Part shown: positions 6,678-13,873 of the stretch, in pieces
How positions within the stretch are numbered: position 1 is the first letter of the stretch
Layout: every line of letters begins with the position of its first letter
NCBI GenBank assembly: GCA_902478605.1
Contig: CABSLQ010000044.1
Coordinates: 1-25,166 of the forward strand
Length of the DNA stretch: 25,166 nt
Reading direction: 5' to 3'
From: an uncultured Oscillospiraceae bacterium
GTDB lineage: Bacteria > Bacillota > Clostridia > Oscillospirales > Acutalibacteraceae
Notes under the pieces: model-generated
What the model saw: only the letters and a program-made list of their open reading frames with translations
What the model was told of the DNA's origin: nothing
Database searches by the model: none
Position numbers and translations under genes: made by a program

Positions 6678-7715
6678 TTGCCGGAAAATCTTTCTTACGA
6701 AGTTTTTGACTACGGGGACAGGCTGGAGCCGGGCAAAGAGATAAAAATGGAACACCGAATTTCCATGTCAAAGCCCGATATTGCCGGACTGGTTTCCCAA
6801 ACCGCCGAGGCTTTGGAAAAGCTGCGCGGGGAAAGCGCCAACAAGGAACGGGTAATTTACAACAGGCTGCGGGGTGTGTTTGCGGAATGGGAAAAACAAG
6901 CGGCCCAGACACAGCGGCTCGACAAGGCTATCCAGTATGTCAAGACCAAAGCGGTGGAGCATACTTCTAACCGCTGGGTCAAAGACGAGTATGACTGGCA
7001 CCGCATGAGCAACGCCGTCTACCGGATGTACTACCGCATAGTCGAAAACAAGCGGCGCGACCTTGCAGCCAAAAAGGATATTACCACTTCATGGGAGCTG
7101 ACCTGGGGGGCGTATGTGCAGGATCCCGCCGATACCCGGACGGCCGAAAAAATCGCCGGACAGGATCGGAAACGCTTTGAAGATAAGGCGGCTATGGAGA
7201 AGTACCTGCAAGGCCGGATCAAGGCCCACGCCCATTTATTCACCGAGATTTATCCGCCCATTCCGAAAGAGTATGCGAAACGCTTTACCGTCAACGGCCA
7301 GCTATTGCCGGGCTATACGATAGAGAGCGAGCAGGAAAAGCAGTCGGTACTCGGCCAGCTTGCCAAAGCCAAGGAACGGGTGCAGGAGCATTACCGGAAA
7401 GGGGACGATTTCAAGCAGCCGCCCCATTTATCCCCGTGGGGCGAGGTCAAAGCCTGCAAGACATTATGCCCCGGTGTGTTTCAGGTGGAGGCGGCAGACC
7501 ACGGCGGGATTATGGTGGCGAACGAGGTGGCGGCGCTTCTCTCCCCATATACCAGCAAGCAGGGGGAAAGCCGCGGCGGCTTCCTGTGTTTTAGAGAAGA
7601 AACCGCCGTCATGCGGGAGCTTTCGGACAAAAAGCTGCTGCAAGGCCAAAGGAATGTCGCCCCACTGGAAAAAATGAGGAAACCCGCTGTACATAAGACA
7701 AGCGTGGAGCGGTGA
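6678..7715 (+). CDS. ICE protein with C-terminal DUF7007-like domain
   Basis: A 345-residue soluble protein that starts at TTG 6678, supported by AAGGAGG at 6663-6669. Residues 1-240 are helical and charged and of no recognised family. A WELTWGAYVQD motif lies at about residue 138. Residues about 253-325 (from SPWGEVKACKTLCPGVFQVEAADHGG onward) align by eye with almost the whole of the small protein at 9348-9746. Shared positions include SPWG-V--C--LCPG, HGG-MV, the G-LCF-EE stretch and REL-DKKL. This looks like the DUF7007 domain known from plasmids and ICEs, whose function is not established. The TGA stop (7713-7715) shares its A with palindrome copy 5. Confidence 0.75.
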   Translation: MPENLSYEVFDYGDRLEPGKEIKMEHRISMSKPDIAGLVSQTAEALEKLRGESANKERVIYNRLRGVFAEWEKQAAQTQRLDKAIQYVKTKAVEHTSNRWVKDEYDWHRMSNAVYRMYYRIVENKRRDLAAKKDITTSWELTWGAYVQDPADTRTAEKIAGQDRKRFEDKAAMEKYLQGRIKAHAHLFTEIYPPIPKEYAKRFTVNGQLLPGYTIESEQEKQSVLGQLAKAKERVQEHYRKGDDFKQPPHLSPWGEVKACKTLCPGVFQVEAADHGGIMVANEVAALLSPYTSKQGESRGGFLCFREETAVMRELSDKKLLQGQRNVAPLEKMRKPAVHKTSVER

Positions 7716-7739
7716 CTTCGGGCCAACTTGGCCCGAAGT
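7715..7739. repeat. palindromic repeat, copy 5 (perfect consensus)
   Basis: Perfect arms ACTTCGGGCCAA and its complement with centre C. The first A completes the TGA stop codon of the preceding gene. Identical to copies 6, 7, 8 and 11. Confidence 0.95.
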
Positions 7740-7764
7740 CGTATAGCGTAACTTGTGCTGACGA

Positions 7765-7777
7765 GGCCCGAAGTCAC
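7765..7777 (+). promoter_or_regulatory. extra right arm that can pair with palindrome copy 5
   Basis: GGCCCGAAGTCAC (7765-7777) is the exact complement of GTGACTTCGGGCC (7712-7724), the left arm of copy 5 plus its flank. The left arm can therefore pair either with its own right arm (7715-7739 hairpin) or with this distal one, giving a 13-pair stem with a 40-base loop. The distal arm sits just before GAAAGGAG (7779-7786), the ribosome site of the SpoVG-like gene. This is a plausible two-state switch; the function is inferred. Confidence 0.6.
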
Positions 7778-7794
7778 AGAAAGGAGTAAGGGAA

Positions 7795-8235
7795 ATGGCA
7801 GAAGAACAAAAAGCCCCGGTATTTGACCCGGAGGCGTTACAGGTGGATGTGCGGCTGCTGGGTACGCCGCAGGGAAAGCTGATCGGCTTGGCAACTGTGG
7901 AGTATCACGGCTTCCGCATGGATAACTTTAAGGTGTTCAACGGAGAAAACGGTTTGTTTCTTGGCGAGCCTACCGTCCGAGATCCCCGATCAAACGGATT
8001 TATAAAGACCATCCATGTGAGAGGCGAGGAGCTGCGGGCGGCGCTGAACCAAAAGGCGCTGGAGGGCTACAATGCGGCGGTGGAAAAGCTGGTCGCCCGC
8101 GCTGCCGCCGCAAAAGGTATGGAGGTCAAGCCCGCTGTCAAGGAGCAGCTTGCCGAAGGGGCCAGGCAGGCGGCAAGGGAAAATGCCGCGCGGCCTGTTC
8201 CCGTAAAGGCAGACAGGGGAAAATCCGAACGATGA
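7795..8235 (+). CDS. SpoVG-like nucleic-acid-binding protein
   Basis: A 146-residue protein. Residues about 17-85 match the SpoVG pattern: VDVRLL, then GKLIGLATVEYHGFRMDNFKVF, then NGENGLFLGEPTVRD, then FIKTIHVRGEELRAAL. The GLF--P-- stretch is the most diagnostic. SpoVG proteins of Firmicutes and Borrelia bind DNA and RNA and act as regulators. The C-terminal 55 residues here are Ala/Lys/Arg rich and go beyond the usual about 90-residue length. AAAGGAG at 7780-7786 precedes ATG 7795. The gene overlaps the methyltransferase gene by 4 bases (ATGA). Being carried on an element full of palindromes, and preceded by a double version of one, makes it a candidate regulator, but that link is speculation. 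Confidence 0.75.
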   Translation: MAEEQKAPVFDPEALQVDVRLLGTPQGKLIGLATVEYHGFRMDNFKVFNGENGLFLGEPTVRDPRSNGFIKTIHVRGEELRAALNQKALEGYNAAVEKLVARAAAAKGMEVKPAVKEQLAEGARQAARENAARPVPVKADRGKSER

Positions 8236-9299
8236 ACAGCGGCCTGACGCTGGGAAGCCTGTTTGACGGGGTAGGGGTATTCCCGCTGGCCGCTTCACGT
8301 TATGGGATACAGGCAGTATGGGCCAGTGAGATTGAGAAAGACCCCATCTCCATTACCAAGCGGCATTTCACGGACATGGAACAGGTAGGCGACATTACAA
8401 AGCTGGACGGCGGGAAGCTGCCGCCGGTACATATCATCACGTTTGGGTCGCCCTGTCAAAACCTGTCGTCCATCGGCAACCGGGCTGGGCTTTTCGGTGA
8501 AAAGTCCAGCCTGTTTTATCAGGCGATCCGCATTATCAAGGAAATGAGGGATGCGACTGAACATCTATTTCCAGTTATCGCTGTTTGGGAAAACGTCATG
8601 GGAGCGTTTTCATCAAATGACGGGATGGATTTTAGAGCCGTCCTGTCTGCGTTCACAGACACCGAAATTTCAATGCCTGCTTCGGGAAGATGGGCAAACG
8701 CCGGAATGGTGCGAGGGGGAACACCTGACATCTGCTGGCGGCTCATGGACGCCCAGCATTGGGCAAGACCCCGGCTGGCCCGGCGGCAGCGGATCTTCCT
8801 CGTGGCAGATTTTGGAGGGCGGCGCTCTCACGAAATACTGTTTAAGCCCCGCACAATGCAGCCGGTTTTTGAAGCTGGCACAGCGGACGGGCTGTCCGCC
8901 CCCGCAGGAAATCGAGGCCCTTTTATTGAAACAAGGGGGCGCATACCCATCGTCCGACCCTTTCAGCTATTCCGGATGCGGACAGCCGCCAAGTGGGGAA
9001 AATCCGTCCTGTTCCGAAACAGCTTCGGATTTCCAACTGACCCTTTTCCCACTCTTTTAGCCAGCGGCGTCAACCCCTTTGCCTTTTGGTATGAGGACAA
9101 CCCGGCGGGCGGCTGTATCCGCTTCCCCACCGAATTGGAGAGCGAGCGGATGATGGGGCTGCCGGAAGGCTGGACAAAATACGGCGCAGACGGTGAGGAA
9201 ATCAAATCTTCCAGCCGGTACAGGGCGCTTGGGAATGCGGTTGCGCTCCCCTGCGCCGAGTACATTCTGTCCGGTATCGCGGAAGTGCTGGCAAGCTGA
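8232..9299 (+). CDS. C5-cytosine DNA methyltransferase
   Basis: A 355-residue protein with the ordered C5-methyltransferase motifs. Motif I is SLFDGVGVFPLAA (about 9-21). Motif IV is GSPCQNLS, with the catalytic cysteine at 75. Motif VI is WENV (119-122), and motif VIII is RRQRIFLVADF (about 184-194). The motif IX/X region ends with RYRALGNAVALPCAEYI (about 328-344). It transfers a methyl group from S-adenosylmethionine to cytosine C5. No restriction partner is seen nearby, so it is probably an orphan protecting the element from host restriction. It starts at ATG 8232 overlapping the SpoVG-like stop. An unusually long second open frame (8551-9060, +1 frame) lies inside it. Target sequence unknown. 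Confidence 0.92.
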   Translation: MNSGLTLGSLFDGVGVFPLAASRYGIQAVWASEIEKDPISITKRHFTDMEQVGDITKLDGGKLPPVHIITFGSPCQNLSSIGNRAGLFGEKSSLFYQAIRIIKEMRDATEHLFPVIAVWENVMGAFSSNDGMDFRAVLSAFTDTEISMPASGRWANAGMVRGGTPDICWRLMDAQHWARPRLARRQRIFLVADFGGRRSHEILFKPRTMQPVFEAGTADGLSAPAGNRGPFIETRGRIPIVRPFQLFRMRTAAKWGKSVLFRNSFGFPTDPFPTLLASGVNPFAFWYEDNPAGGCIRFPTELESERMMGLPEGWTKYGADGEEIKSSSRYRALGNAVALPCAEYILSGIAEVLAS

Positions 9300-9305
9300 A
9301 ATCCA

Positions 9306-9330
9306 ACTTCGGGCCAACTTGGCCCGAAGT
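9306..9330. repeat. palindromic repeat, copy 6 (perfect consensus)
   Basis: Perfect 12-base arms, centre C, six bases after the methyltransferase stop and five before the GGGAGG of the next gene. Confidence 0.95.
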
Positions 9331-9347
9331 ACGAAGGGAGGACTTTT

Positions 9348-9746
9348 GTGTTTACACAACCTGAATGGTCGCCGTGGGGCAAAGTGCAGGTCTGCGATCC
9401 CCTTTGCCCCGGCATATATTTGGTGTCCACCGCCGGCCACGGCGGGACAATGGTGACCCCGGATATGATTCCCATCCTGTCGTCCGCCGCCCGAAAATGC
9501 GGGATGCGGCAAAACGGCTGGCTGTGCTTTGAGGAGGACAGCGAGGAAAGCATTGTACTCCGGGAGCTGCTGGACAAGAAACTGTGGGAAATCCCCGAAC
9601 GGGTCAGAGACAAGGCGGCGTTCGAGGAAAACATCAACAGCACCCTGCGTCAATACCACCCAGACTACTGGCGGGCACGGCAGGCGGGGCAGGAACGGGC
9701 GGCCCGGCTGGGCGCTTCCGCCCCCAGCCGAGGCCCGGAGCATTAA
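9348..9746 (+). CDS. small DUF7007-like protein
   Basis: A 132-residue protein starting at GTG 9348, with GGGAGG at 9336-9341. Residues about 7-80 are a stand-alone copy of the domain found at the C-terminus of the protein at 6678-7715. It shares SPWG-V--C-PLCPGIY, HGG-MV, the WLCFEE stretch and LREL-DKKLWE. The remaining 50 residues are helical and basic. Function unknown; the family occurs on plasmids and ICEs. It sits between palindrome copy 6 and the adenine methyltransferase gene, whose ribosome site lies over its stop codon, implying coupled translation. Confidence 0.75.
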   Translation: MFTQPEWSPWGKVQVCDPLCPGIYLVSTAGHGGTMVTPDMIPILSSAARKCGMRQNGWLCFEEDSEESIVLRELLDKKLWEIPERVRDKAAFEENINSTLRQYHPDYWRARQAGQERAARLGASAPSRGPEH

Positions 9747-9759
9747 GGAGGAAGGAAAC

Positions 9760-10296
9760 ATAGTAGATAAACAATTCAATATCATTTACGCGGATCCCCC
9801 GTGGCATTACCGCCAGGGCGGGAACGGCAGCGCAAGACGGCATTATTCCCTGATGACGACCCCGGAAATCTGCGCTTTGCCGGTACGGGAGCTGGCCGCG
9901 CCGGACTGTACTCTGTTTTTGTGGGTGACGTTCCCGGTTTTGAATGAGGTTTTTGATGTAATCCGGGCATGGGGCTTTACCTACAAAACGGTGGCGTTCT
10001 GCTGGGTCAAACGAAATCCAAAATCTCCCGGCTGGTTTTTCGGTATGGGGAACTGGACGCGGGCAAACGCGGAAATCTGCCTGCTGGCTACCAAAGGGAA
10101 CCCGAAACGCAAGGCGGCTGACGTGTCACAGTTGATTGTTGCTCCCCGCGAGGAACACAGCAAAAAGCCGGACGAAACCCGCGACCGGATTGTGCGGCTG
10201 ATGGGCGACCTGCCCCGTGTGGAACTGTTCGCCCGGCAAGCCCCGCCCGGGTGGGACGTGTGGGGCAACGAAGTCCATTCCACTATATCACTATGA
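9760..10296 (+). CDS. MT-A70-family adenine methyltransferase
   Basis: A protein of about 178 residues. The catalytic DPPW motif lies close to the N-terminus (IIYADPPWHY, about residues 8-17). It is followed by HYSLMTTPEI, then LFLWVTFPVLNEVFDVIRAWGF, then WVKRNP and GMGNWTRANAEICLLATKG, the usual order in MT-A70 N6-adenine methyltransferases. It may methylate DNA or RNA adenines. AAGGAGGAAGG (9745-9755) is placed for a start at 9760, but that codon is ATA, followed by GTA. No ATG, GTG or TTG is available between the ribosome site and DPPW. The same frame stays open upstream to 9529 inside the DUF7007-like gene. I therefore propose an ATA start or a mutated ATG. The TGA stop runs into palindrome copy 7. 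Confidence 0.8.
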   Translation: MVDKQFNIIYADPPWHYRQGGNGSARRHYSLMTTPEICALPVRELAAPDCTLFLWVTFPVLNEVFDVIRAWGFTYKTVAFCWVKRNPKSPGWFFGMGNWTRANAEICLLATKGNPKRKAADVSQLIVAPREEHSKKPDETRDRIVRLMGDLPRVELFARQAPPGWDVWGNEVHSTISL

Positions 10297-10320
10297 CTTC
10301 GGGCCAACTTGGCCCGAAGT
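10296..10320. repeat. palindromic repeat, copy 7 (perfect consensus)
   Basis: Perfect arms, centre C; its first base is the A of the TGA stop of the MT-A70 gene. With copy 8 it brackets the toxin-antitoxin module. Confidence 0.95.
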
Positions 10321-10331
10321 GGACGTAAACC

Positions 10332-10367
10332 GAGAAAAAGGAAGCGGGGCCGTTACGGCTCCGCTTC
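10332..10367 (-). terminator. terminator of the toxin-antitoxin operon
   Basis: Read on the minus strand, a 12-pair stem (arms 10341-10352 and 10356-10367, one G-U, 3-base loop) is followed by CTTTTTCTC (10332-10340). The loop is the TAA stop codon of the PIN toxin gene itself (10353-10355), so the 3' end of that gene forms half of the hairpin. The plus-strand reading has no T run. Confidence 0.75.
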
Positions 10368-10748
10368 TTCGGTCAAAAACTGTGCGGCGGTCAGGCACCG
10401 GGGACGTTCCAGCTCCAAGCTCAAAAAATCCTTGTCGCCGGTTAAGATAACGTCTACATCGGCCACGATGGCCGCATTGAGAATGGGCTGGTCTTTGGCG
10501 TCGCGGATCAGCTTTTCGGCGTGTTCCACAGCGGGGATCAGCTCATAGGACAATTCCGCCAGCAGCACTTCAGCGTCCGAAAGGAGCCGGGGCGCTTTGC
10601 GGTTGAGGACTTCGCGCAGCTCGGCCACGTTGCGGTCACACAGCACAAGCTGGTGGCGCTGGGCTGCCAGCAGCAGCGCACGGGCCGGTGTGGATTTCGG
10701 AAAAAGCAGCGCGGAAATCAAGATGTTGGTATCAATTAAAATCCGCAT
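10353..10748 (-). CDS. PIN-domain toxin (putative RNase)
   Basis: A 131-residue PIN-domain protein of the 'putative toxin-antitoxin system toxin component, PIN family' (COG1569) type. The acidic residues expected to bind metal are visible: D6 in LIDTNIL, E43 in VAELREVL, D86 in DAKDQPIL and D105 in ILTGDKDFLS. PIN toxins cleave RNA. The gene follows the AbrB-like antitoxin gene on the minus strand with 1 base between them, so the two form an operon. It runs opposite to all neighbouring conjugation genes and lies between palindrome copies 7 and 8, consistent with acquired cargo stabilising the element. Confidence 0.88.
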   Translation of the reverse strand: MRILIDTNILISALLFPKSTPARALLLAAQRHQLVLCDRNVAELREVLNRKAPRLLSDAEVLLAELSYELIPAVEHAEKLIRDAKDQPILNAAIVADVDVILTGDKDFLSLELERPRCLTAAQFLTEEAEP

Positions 10749-10749
10749 A

Positions 10750-11007
10750 TTACTGTCCCTTTCCGTACCGCACCTCGTCGATCAGCGCCTGCACGTCGTC
10801 CTCGTTTTTGATGCCCATGCTGTCGGCCGCCCCTTCAAAAGCGCGCTGGGCCTTGCGGATGGCGTTTGTGGAGGCGTTGGTGATGACAACCTCGCCGTCG
10901 GGCTTCTCAAAGAACAGGATTTTATCGCCCGATTTCAACCCCAGCGCCCGGCGAATTTCCACCGGCACGGTGATCTGACCATTGGAGGAGATTTTGGCTA
11001 AATTCAT
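10750..11007 (-). CDS. AbrB/MazE-type antitoxin
   Basis: An 85-residue protein. The first half is a SpoVT-AbrB domain: AKISSNGQITVPVEIRRALGLKSGDKILFF, then EVVITNAS. The second half (about 50-85) is helical and probably contacts the toxin. Such antitoxins bind their own promoter and neutralise the partner PIN protein. I prefer ATG at 11005-11007 because AAAGGGTGA lies 4 to 12 bases upstream of it. A GTG three codons earlier (11014-11016) is possible but overlaps the ribosome site. Confidence 0.88.
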   Translation of the reverse strand: MNLAKISSNGQITVPVEIRRALGLKSGDKILFFEKPDGEVVITNASTNAIRKAQRAFEGAADSMGIKNEDDVQALIDEVRYGKGQ

Positions 11008-11061
11008 GGTACTCACCCTTTCTATTCTTGGAATCTAAAGATTTCTTTATCTCCTGTTATC

Positions 11062-11090
11062 AGTATACCCGAAAAGCCGGAAAAAGTAAA
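11062..11090 (-). promoter_or_regulatory. sigma-A-like promoter of the toxin-antitoxin operon
   Basis: On the minus strand, TTTACT (11085-11090) and TATACT (11062-11067) are separated by exactly 17 bases, a near-consensus -35/-10 pair. The -10 element lies 54 bases before the preferred antitoxin start. Confidence 0.65.
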
Positions 11091-11111
11091 CTATGCAACA
11101 CAAAATTTACA

Positions 11112-11136
11112 ACTTCGGGCCAACTTGGCCCGAAGT
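11112..11136. repeat. palindromic repeat, copy 8 (perfect consensus)
   Basis: Perfect arms, centre C, directly followed by GAAAGGAGG (11137-11145) for the PrgI-like gene and lying upstream of the divergent toxin-antitoxin promoter. Confidence 0.95.
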
Positions 11137-11154
11137 GAAAGGAGGCATACCCAT

Positions 11155-11547
11155 TTGGCCTATGTCAGCGTACCCAACGACCTAACCAAAATCAAAAGCA
11201 AGCTGGCGTTCAACTTAACCAAGCGCCAGCTTGTTTGTTTCGGCGGCGCGGCGCTCATCGGGATTCCCACCTACCTGCTCACCCGTTCAGTGATTGGGAA
11301 CACGGCGGCCATGCTGCTGATGATTGCGCTCATGCTCCCGTGCTTTTTCTTCGCCATGTACGAGCGCGACGGGCTGCCCTTTGAAAAGGTGCTGCGGAAC
11401 ATTGTCCGTTCCCGGATTCTGTGGCCCCGGACGCGTCCCTACAAAACCGAAAACTTTTACGCCTATCTGATGAACGTCCGAAAGGAGGATGCACAGCTTG
11501 CGCGACACAAAACAAAGAAAACGCCCGGCAAAACGGGCCGCCGCTAA
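11155..11547 (+). CDS. PrgI-family conjugation protein (VirB3-like position)
   Basis: A 130-residue membrane protein. It begins LAYVSVPNDLTKIKSKLAFN, the typical PrgI N-terminus, followed by LTKRQLVCFGGAAL. Two membrane segments are at about 25-42 and 48-68, and the conserved FAMYERDGLPFEKVL follows. PrgI-like proteins are part of the Gram-positive type IV channel, next to the VirB4 ATPase. The start is taken at TTG 11155 because AAAGGAGG (11138-11145) lies 9 bases upstream. The longer frame to 11125 would begin inside palindrome copy 8 and is not supported. The end overlaps the virB4-like gene by 50 bases. Confidence 0.88.
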   Translation: MAYVSVPNDLTKIKSKLAFNLTKRQLVCFGGAALIGIPTYLLTRSVIGNTAAMLLMIALMLPCFFFAMYERDGLPFEKVLRNIVRSRILWPRTRPYKTENFYAYLMNVRKEDAQLARHKTKKTPGKTGRR

Positions 11548-13873
11548 AAAGCGGCGCGGCCCGCAGACCGCCCAGCAGACCATCCCGTACCGGGAAATGC
11601 TGCGGGACGGCGTGTGCCGGATAAACGACAACACCTATACCAAAACCCTGTGTTATGAGGACATCAATTATGCGGTGGCGTCGGCGGACGATCAGGCCGC
11701 CATCTTTGACGGCTATTGCGCGTTTCTCAATTACTTTGACAACGCCCTGCCGTTCCAGCTTTCCTTTATCAACCACCGCACCCGGCCGGAAAACCGCTAT
11801 ACCGTCAATATCCCCATACGGCAGGACGAGTACGACAGCATACGGGCGGAGTTTACGTCCATGCTGAAAAATCAGATTGCCAAAAGCAACAACGGCCTTG
11901 TCCGTTCCAAATACCTGACCTTCGGCGTGGAGGCGGACGACCTTACCGCCGCCCGCCGGAGGCTGGAACGGATTGAGGCGGACATCATGGGGAATTTCAA
12001 GCGGCTGGGCGCAGAAGCCCGCCCGCTGGACGGGCGGGAACGGCTGGAGGTGCTGCACAGCCAGCTTCATCCGTCCGGGCGGGAGCCGTTTTATTTTGAC
12101 TGGAAGCTGATCCCCCAAGCCGGCATGAGCACCAAGGACTATATCGCCCCCACCGGCTTTGATTTTCGTCAGAGCCGGTTTTTCCGTGTGGGAGCCATGT
12201 GGGGCGCGGCTTCGTATGTGCAGATCATGGCCTCCGAGCTGTCCGACAAGCTGCTACGGGAACTGCTGGAAACCGACGCGGAAATGACCGTTACCATGCA
12301 CGTCCGGGCGGTGGATCAGGCCAAGGCGATCAAAATGGTGAAAACCAAGCTGACCGACATTGACCGGATGAAAATGGACGAGCAAAAGCGGGCGAGCAAA
12401 TCGGGCTACGACTGGGACATTCTGCCGCCCGACCTCGTGACCTTTTCCAAGGACGCGGCGGCGCTGCTGACCGACCTGCAGAGCCGAAACGAGCGGATGT
12501 TTTTGCTGACCTTTCTTGTCGTCAACCTTGCCTCCACCAAGCAGCAGTTGGAAAACGACCTGTTTACGGTTGCGGGGATTATGCAGAAGCACAACTGCCT
12601 TTTGAAGCGGCTGGATTTCCAGCAGGAGCAGGGCTACATGAGCAGCCTGCCGCTGGGGTACAACGGCATAGAAATCCAGCGGGGCATGACGACCAGCAGC
12701 ACGGCGATTTTCGTCCCCTTTATGACCCGCGAGCTGCGGATGGGCGGCGAGGCGCTGTACTACGGCATGAACGCCCTATCGAGCAACGTCATCATGGCTG
12801 ACCGCAAAAAACTGAAATCGGCCAACGGCCTGTATCTCGGATCCACGGGCAGCGGCAAATCCTTTGCCGCCAAGCGGGAACTCATCAACGTGTTCCTTAC
12901 CACCCAAGACCGTATTATCGTCGTAGACCCGATGGGCGAATATGCGCCGCTGGTGGAACGGCTGGGCGGGCAGGTGCTGACCATTTCGCCGGACAATCCC
13001 CTGCGGCACTATATCAATCCGATGGATATTCAACTGGATACGGCCGACGCTGAAAGCGCCCTATCCATGAAAGCGGACTTTCTGCTGTCCCTGTGCGAGC
13101 TGATACTCGGCGGCAAGGAGGGATTGCAGCCCATCGAAAAAACGGTGGTTGACCGCTGTGTGCGGCTGGTGTACCGGGAGCTTGCGCTGGGGATCGGGGA
13201 TGGGAAAATGCCCCTGCTCCAAGACCTGTATGCGGTGCTGTGCGAGCAGCCGGAGCCGGAGGCCCGGCGGATTGCCACGGCGCTGGAGCTGTACTGCACC
13301 GGCAGCCTGAACCTGTTTAATCATCCTACCAACGTCAACGTGGACAACAGCCGGGTGGTATGCGTGGTACTCAAAGGCATGGGCGAAAACCTGCGGAAGA
13401 TCGCCATGCACATTGTCAACGAGCTGGTGACGCAGGCGGTGGGCCGGAACTTTGCGGAGGGCCGGGCGACATGGTGCTACTTCGACGAGTTCCACATTCT
13501 CTTGCAGGACGCTTTGAGCGCGTCCTATTTCGTCCGGGTGTGGAAGATGCTCCGCAAACTGTTTTGTGTGCCGTCCGCTTTGACGCAAAACGTCAAGGAT
13601 TTGCTGTCCAGCCGGGAGATCGAGAACATTCTGGAAAATTCCGACTTCATGATCCTGCTGGCACAGGCGGCGGGCGACCGGGCGATCTTAGCCCGGCAGC
13701 TCGGCATTTCCGAATACCAGCTTTCCTATATCTCCCACAGCCACCCCGGCGAGGGCCTGCTGTTTTACGGCAGCACCACCATTCCCTTTGTAGACCGCTT
13801 CCCACCGGGGGAAATCTATGACCTGCTGACGACCCGTCCGGAGGACATGGCAAAGGATGTGAAACATGCGTGA
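11498..13873 (+). CDS. VirB4/TraE-type conjugation ATPase
   Basis: A 791-residue ATPase. The N-terminal region (to about 400) carries the TraE/VirB4 features: a YREMLRDGVCRI start and the KDYIAPTGFDFRQSRFF stretch. Walker A GSTGSGKS is at about 448-455, and Walker B YFDEFHILL, with D663 and E664, is in the C-terminal half. The ALTQNVKDLLSSREIENILENSDFMILL segment is typical of the family. It powers assembly of the mating channel and sits at the membrane face. I choose TTG 11498 because AAAGGAGG (11481-11488) lies 9 bases upstream; an ATG at 11489 abuts the ribosome site. It overlaps both neighbours, so translation is probably coupled. Confidence 0.95.
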   Translation: MRDTKQRKRPAKRAAAKKRRGPQTAQQTIPYREMLRDGVCRINDNTYTKTLCYEDINYAVASADDQAAIFDGYCAFLNYFDNALPFQLSFINHRTRPENRYTVNIPIRQDEYDSIRAEFTSMLKNQIAKSNNGLVRSKYLTFGVEADDLTAARRRLERIEADIMGNFKRLGAEARPLDGRERLEVLHSQLHPSGREPFYFDWKLIPQAGMSTKDYIAPTGFDFRQSRFFRVGAMWGAASYVQIMASELSDKLLRELLETDAEMTVTMHVRAVDQAKAIKMVKTKLTDIDRMKMDEQKRASKSGYDWDILPPDLVTFSKDAAALLTDLQSRNERMFLLTFLVVNLASTKQQLENDLFTVAGIMQKHNCLLKRLDFQQEQGYMSSLPLGYNGIEIQRGMTTSSTAIFVPFMTRELRMGGEALYYGMNALSSNVIMADRKKLKSANGLYLGSTGSGKSFAAKRELINVFLTTQDRIIVVDPMGEYAPLVERLGGQVLTISPDNPLRHYINPMDIQLDTADAESALSMKADFLLSLCELILGGKEGLQPIEKTVVDRCVRLVYRELALGIGDGKMPLLQDLYAVLCEQPEPEARRIATALELYCTGSLNLFNHPTNVNVDNSRVVCVVLKGMGENLRKIAMHIVNELVTQAVGRNFAEGRATWCYFDEFHILLQDALSASYFVRVWKMLRKLFCVPSALTQNVKDLLSSREIENILENSDFMILLAQAAGDRAILARQLGISEYQLSYISHSHPGEGLLFYGSTTIPFVDRFPPGEIYDLLTTRPEDMAKDVKHA

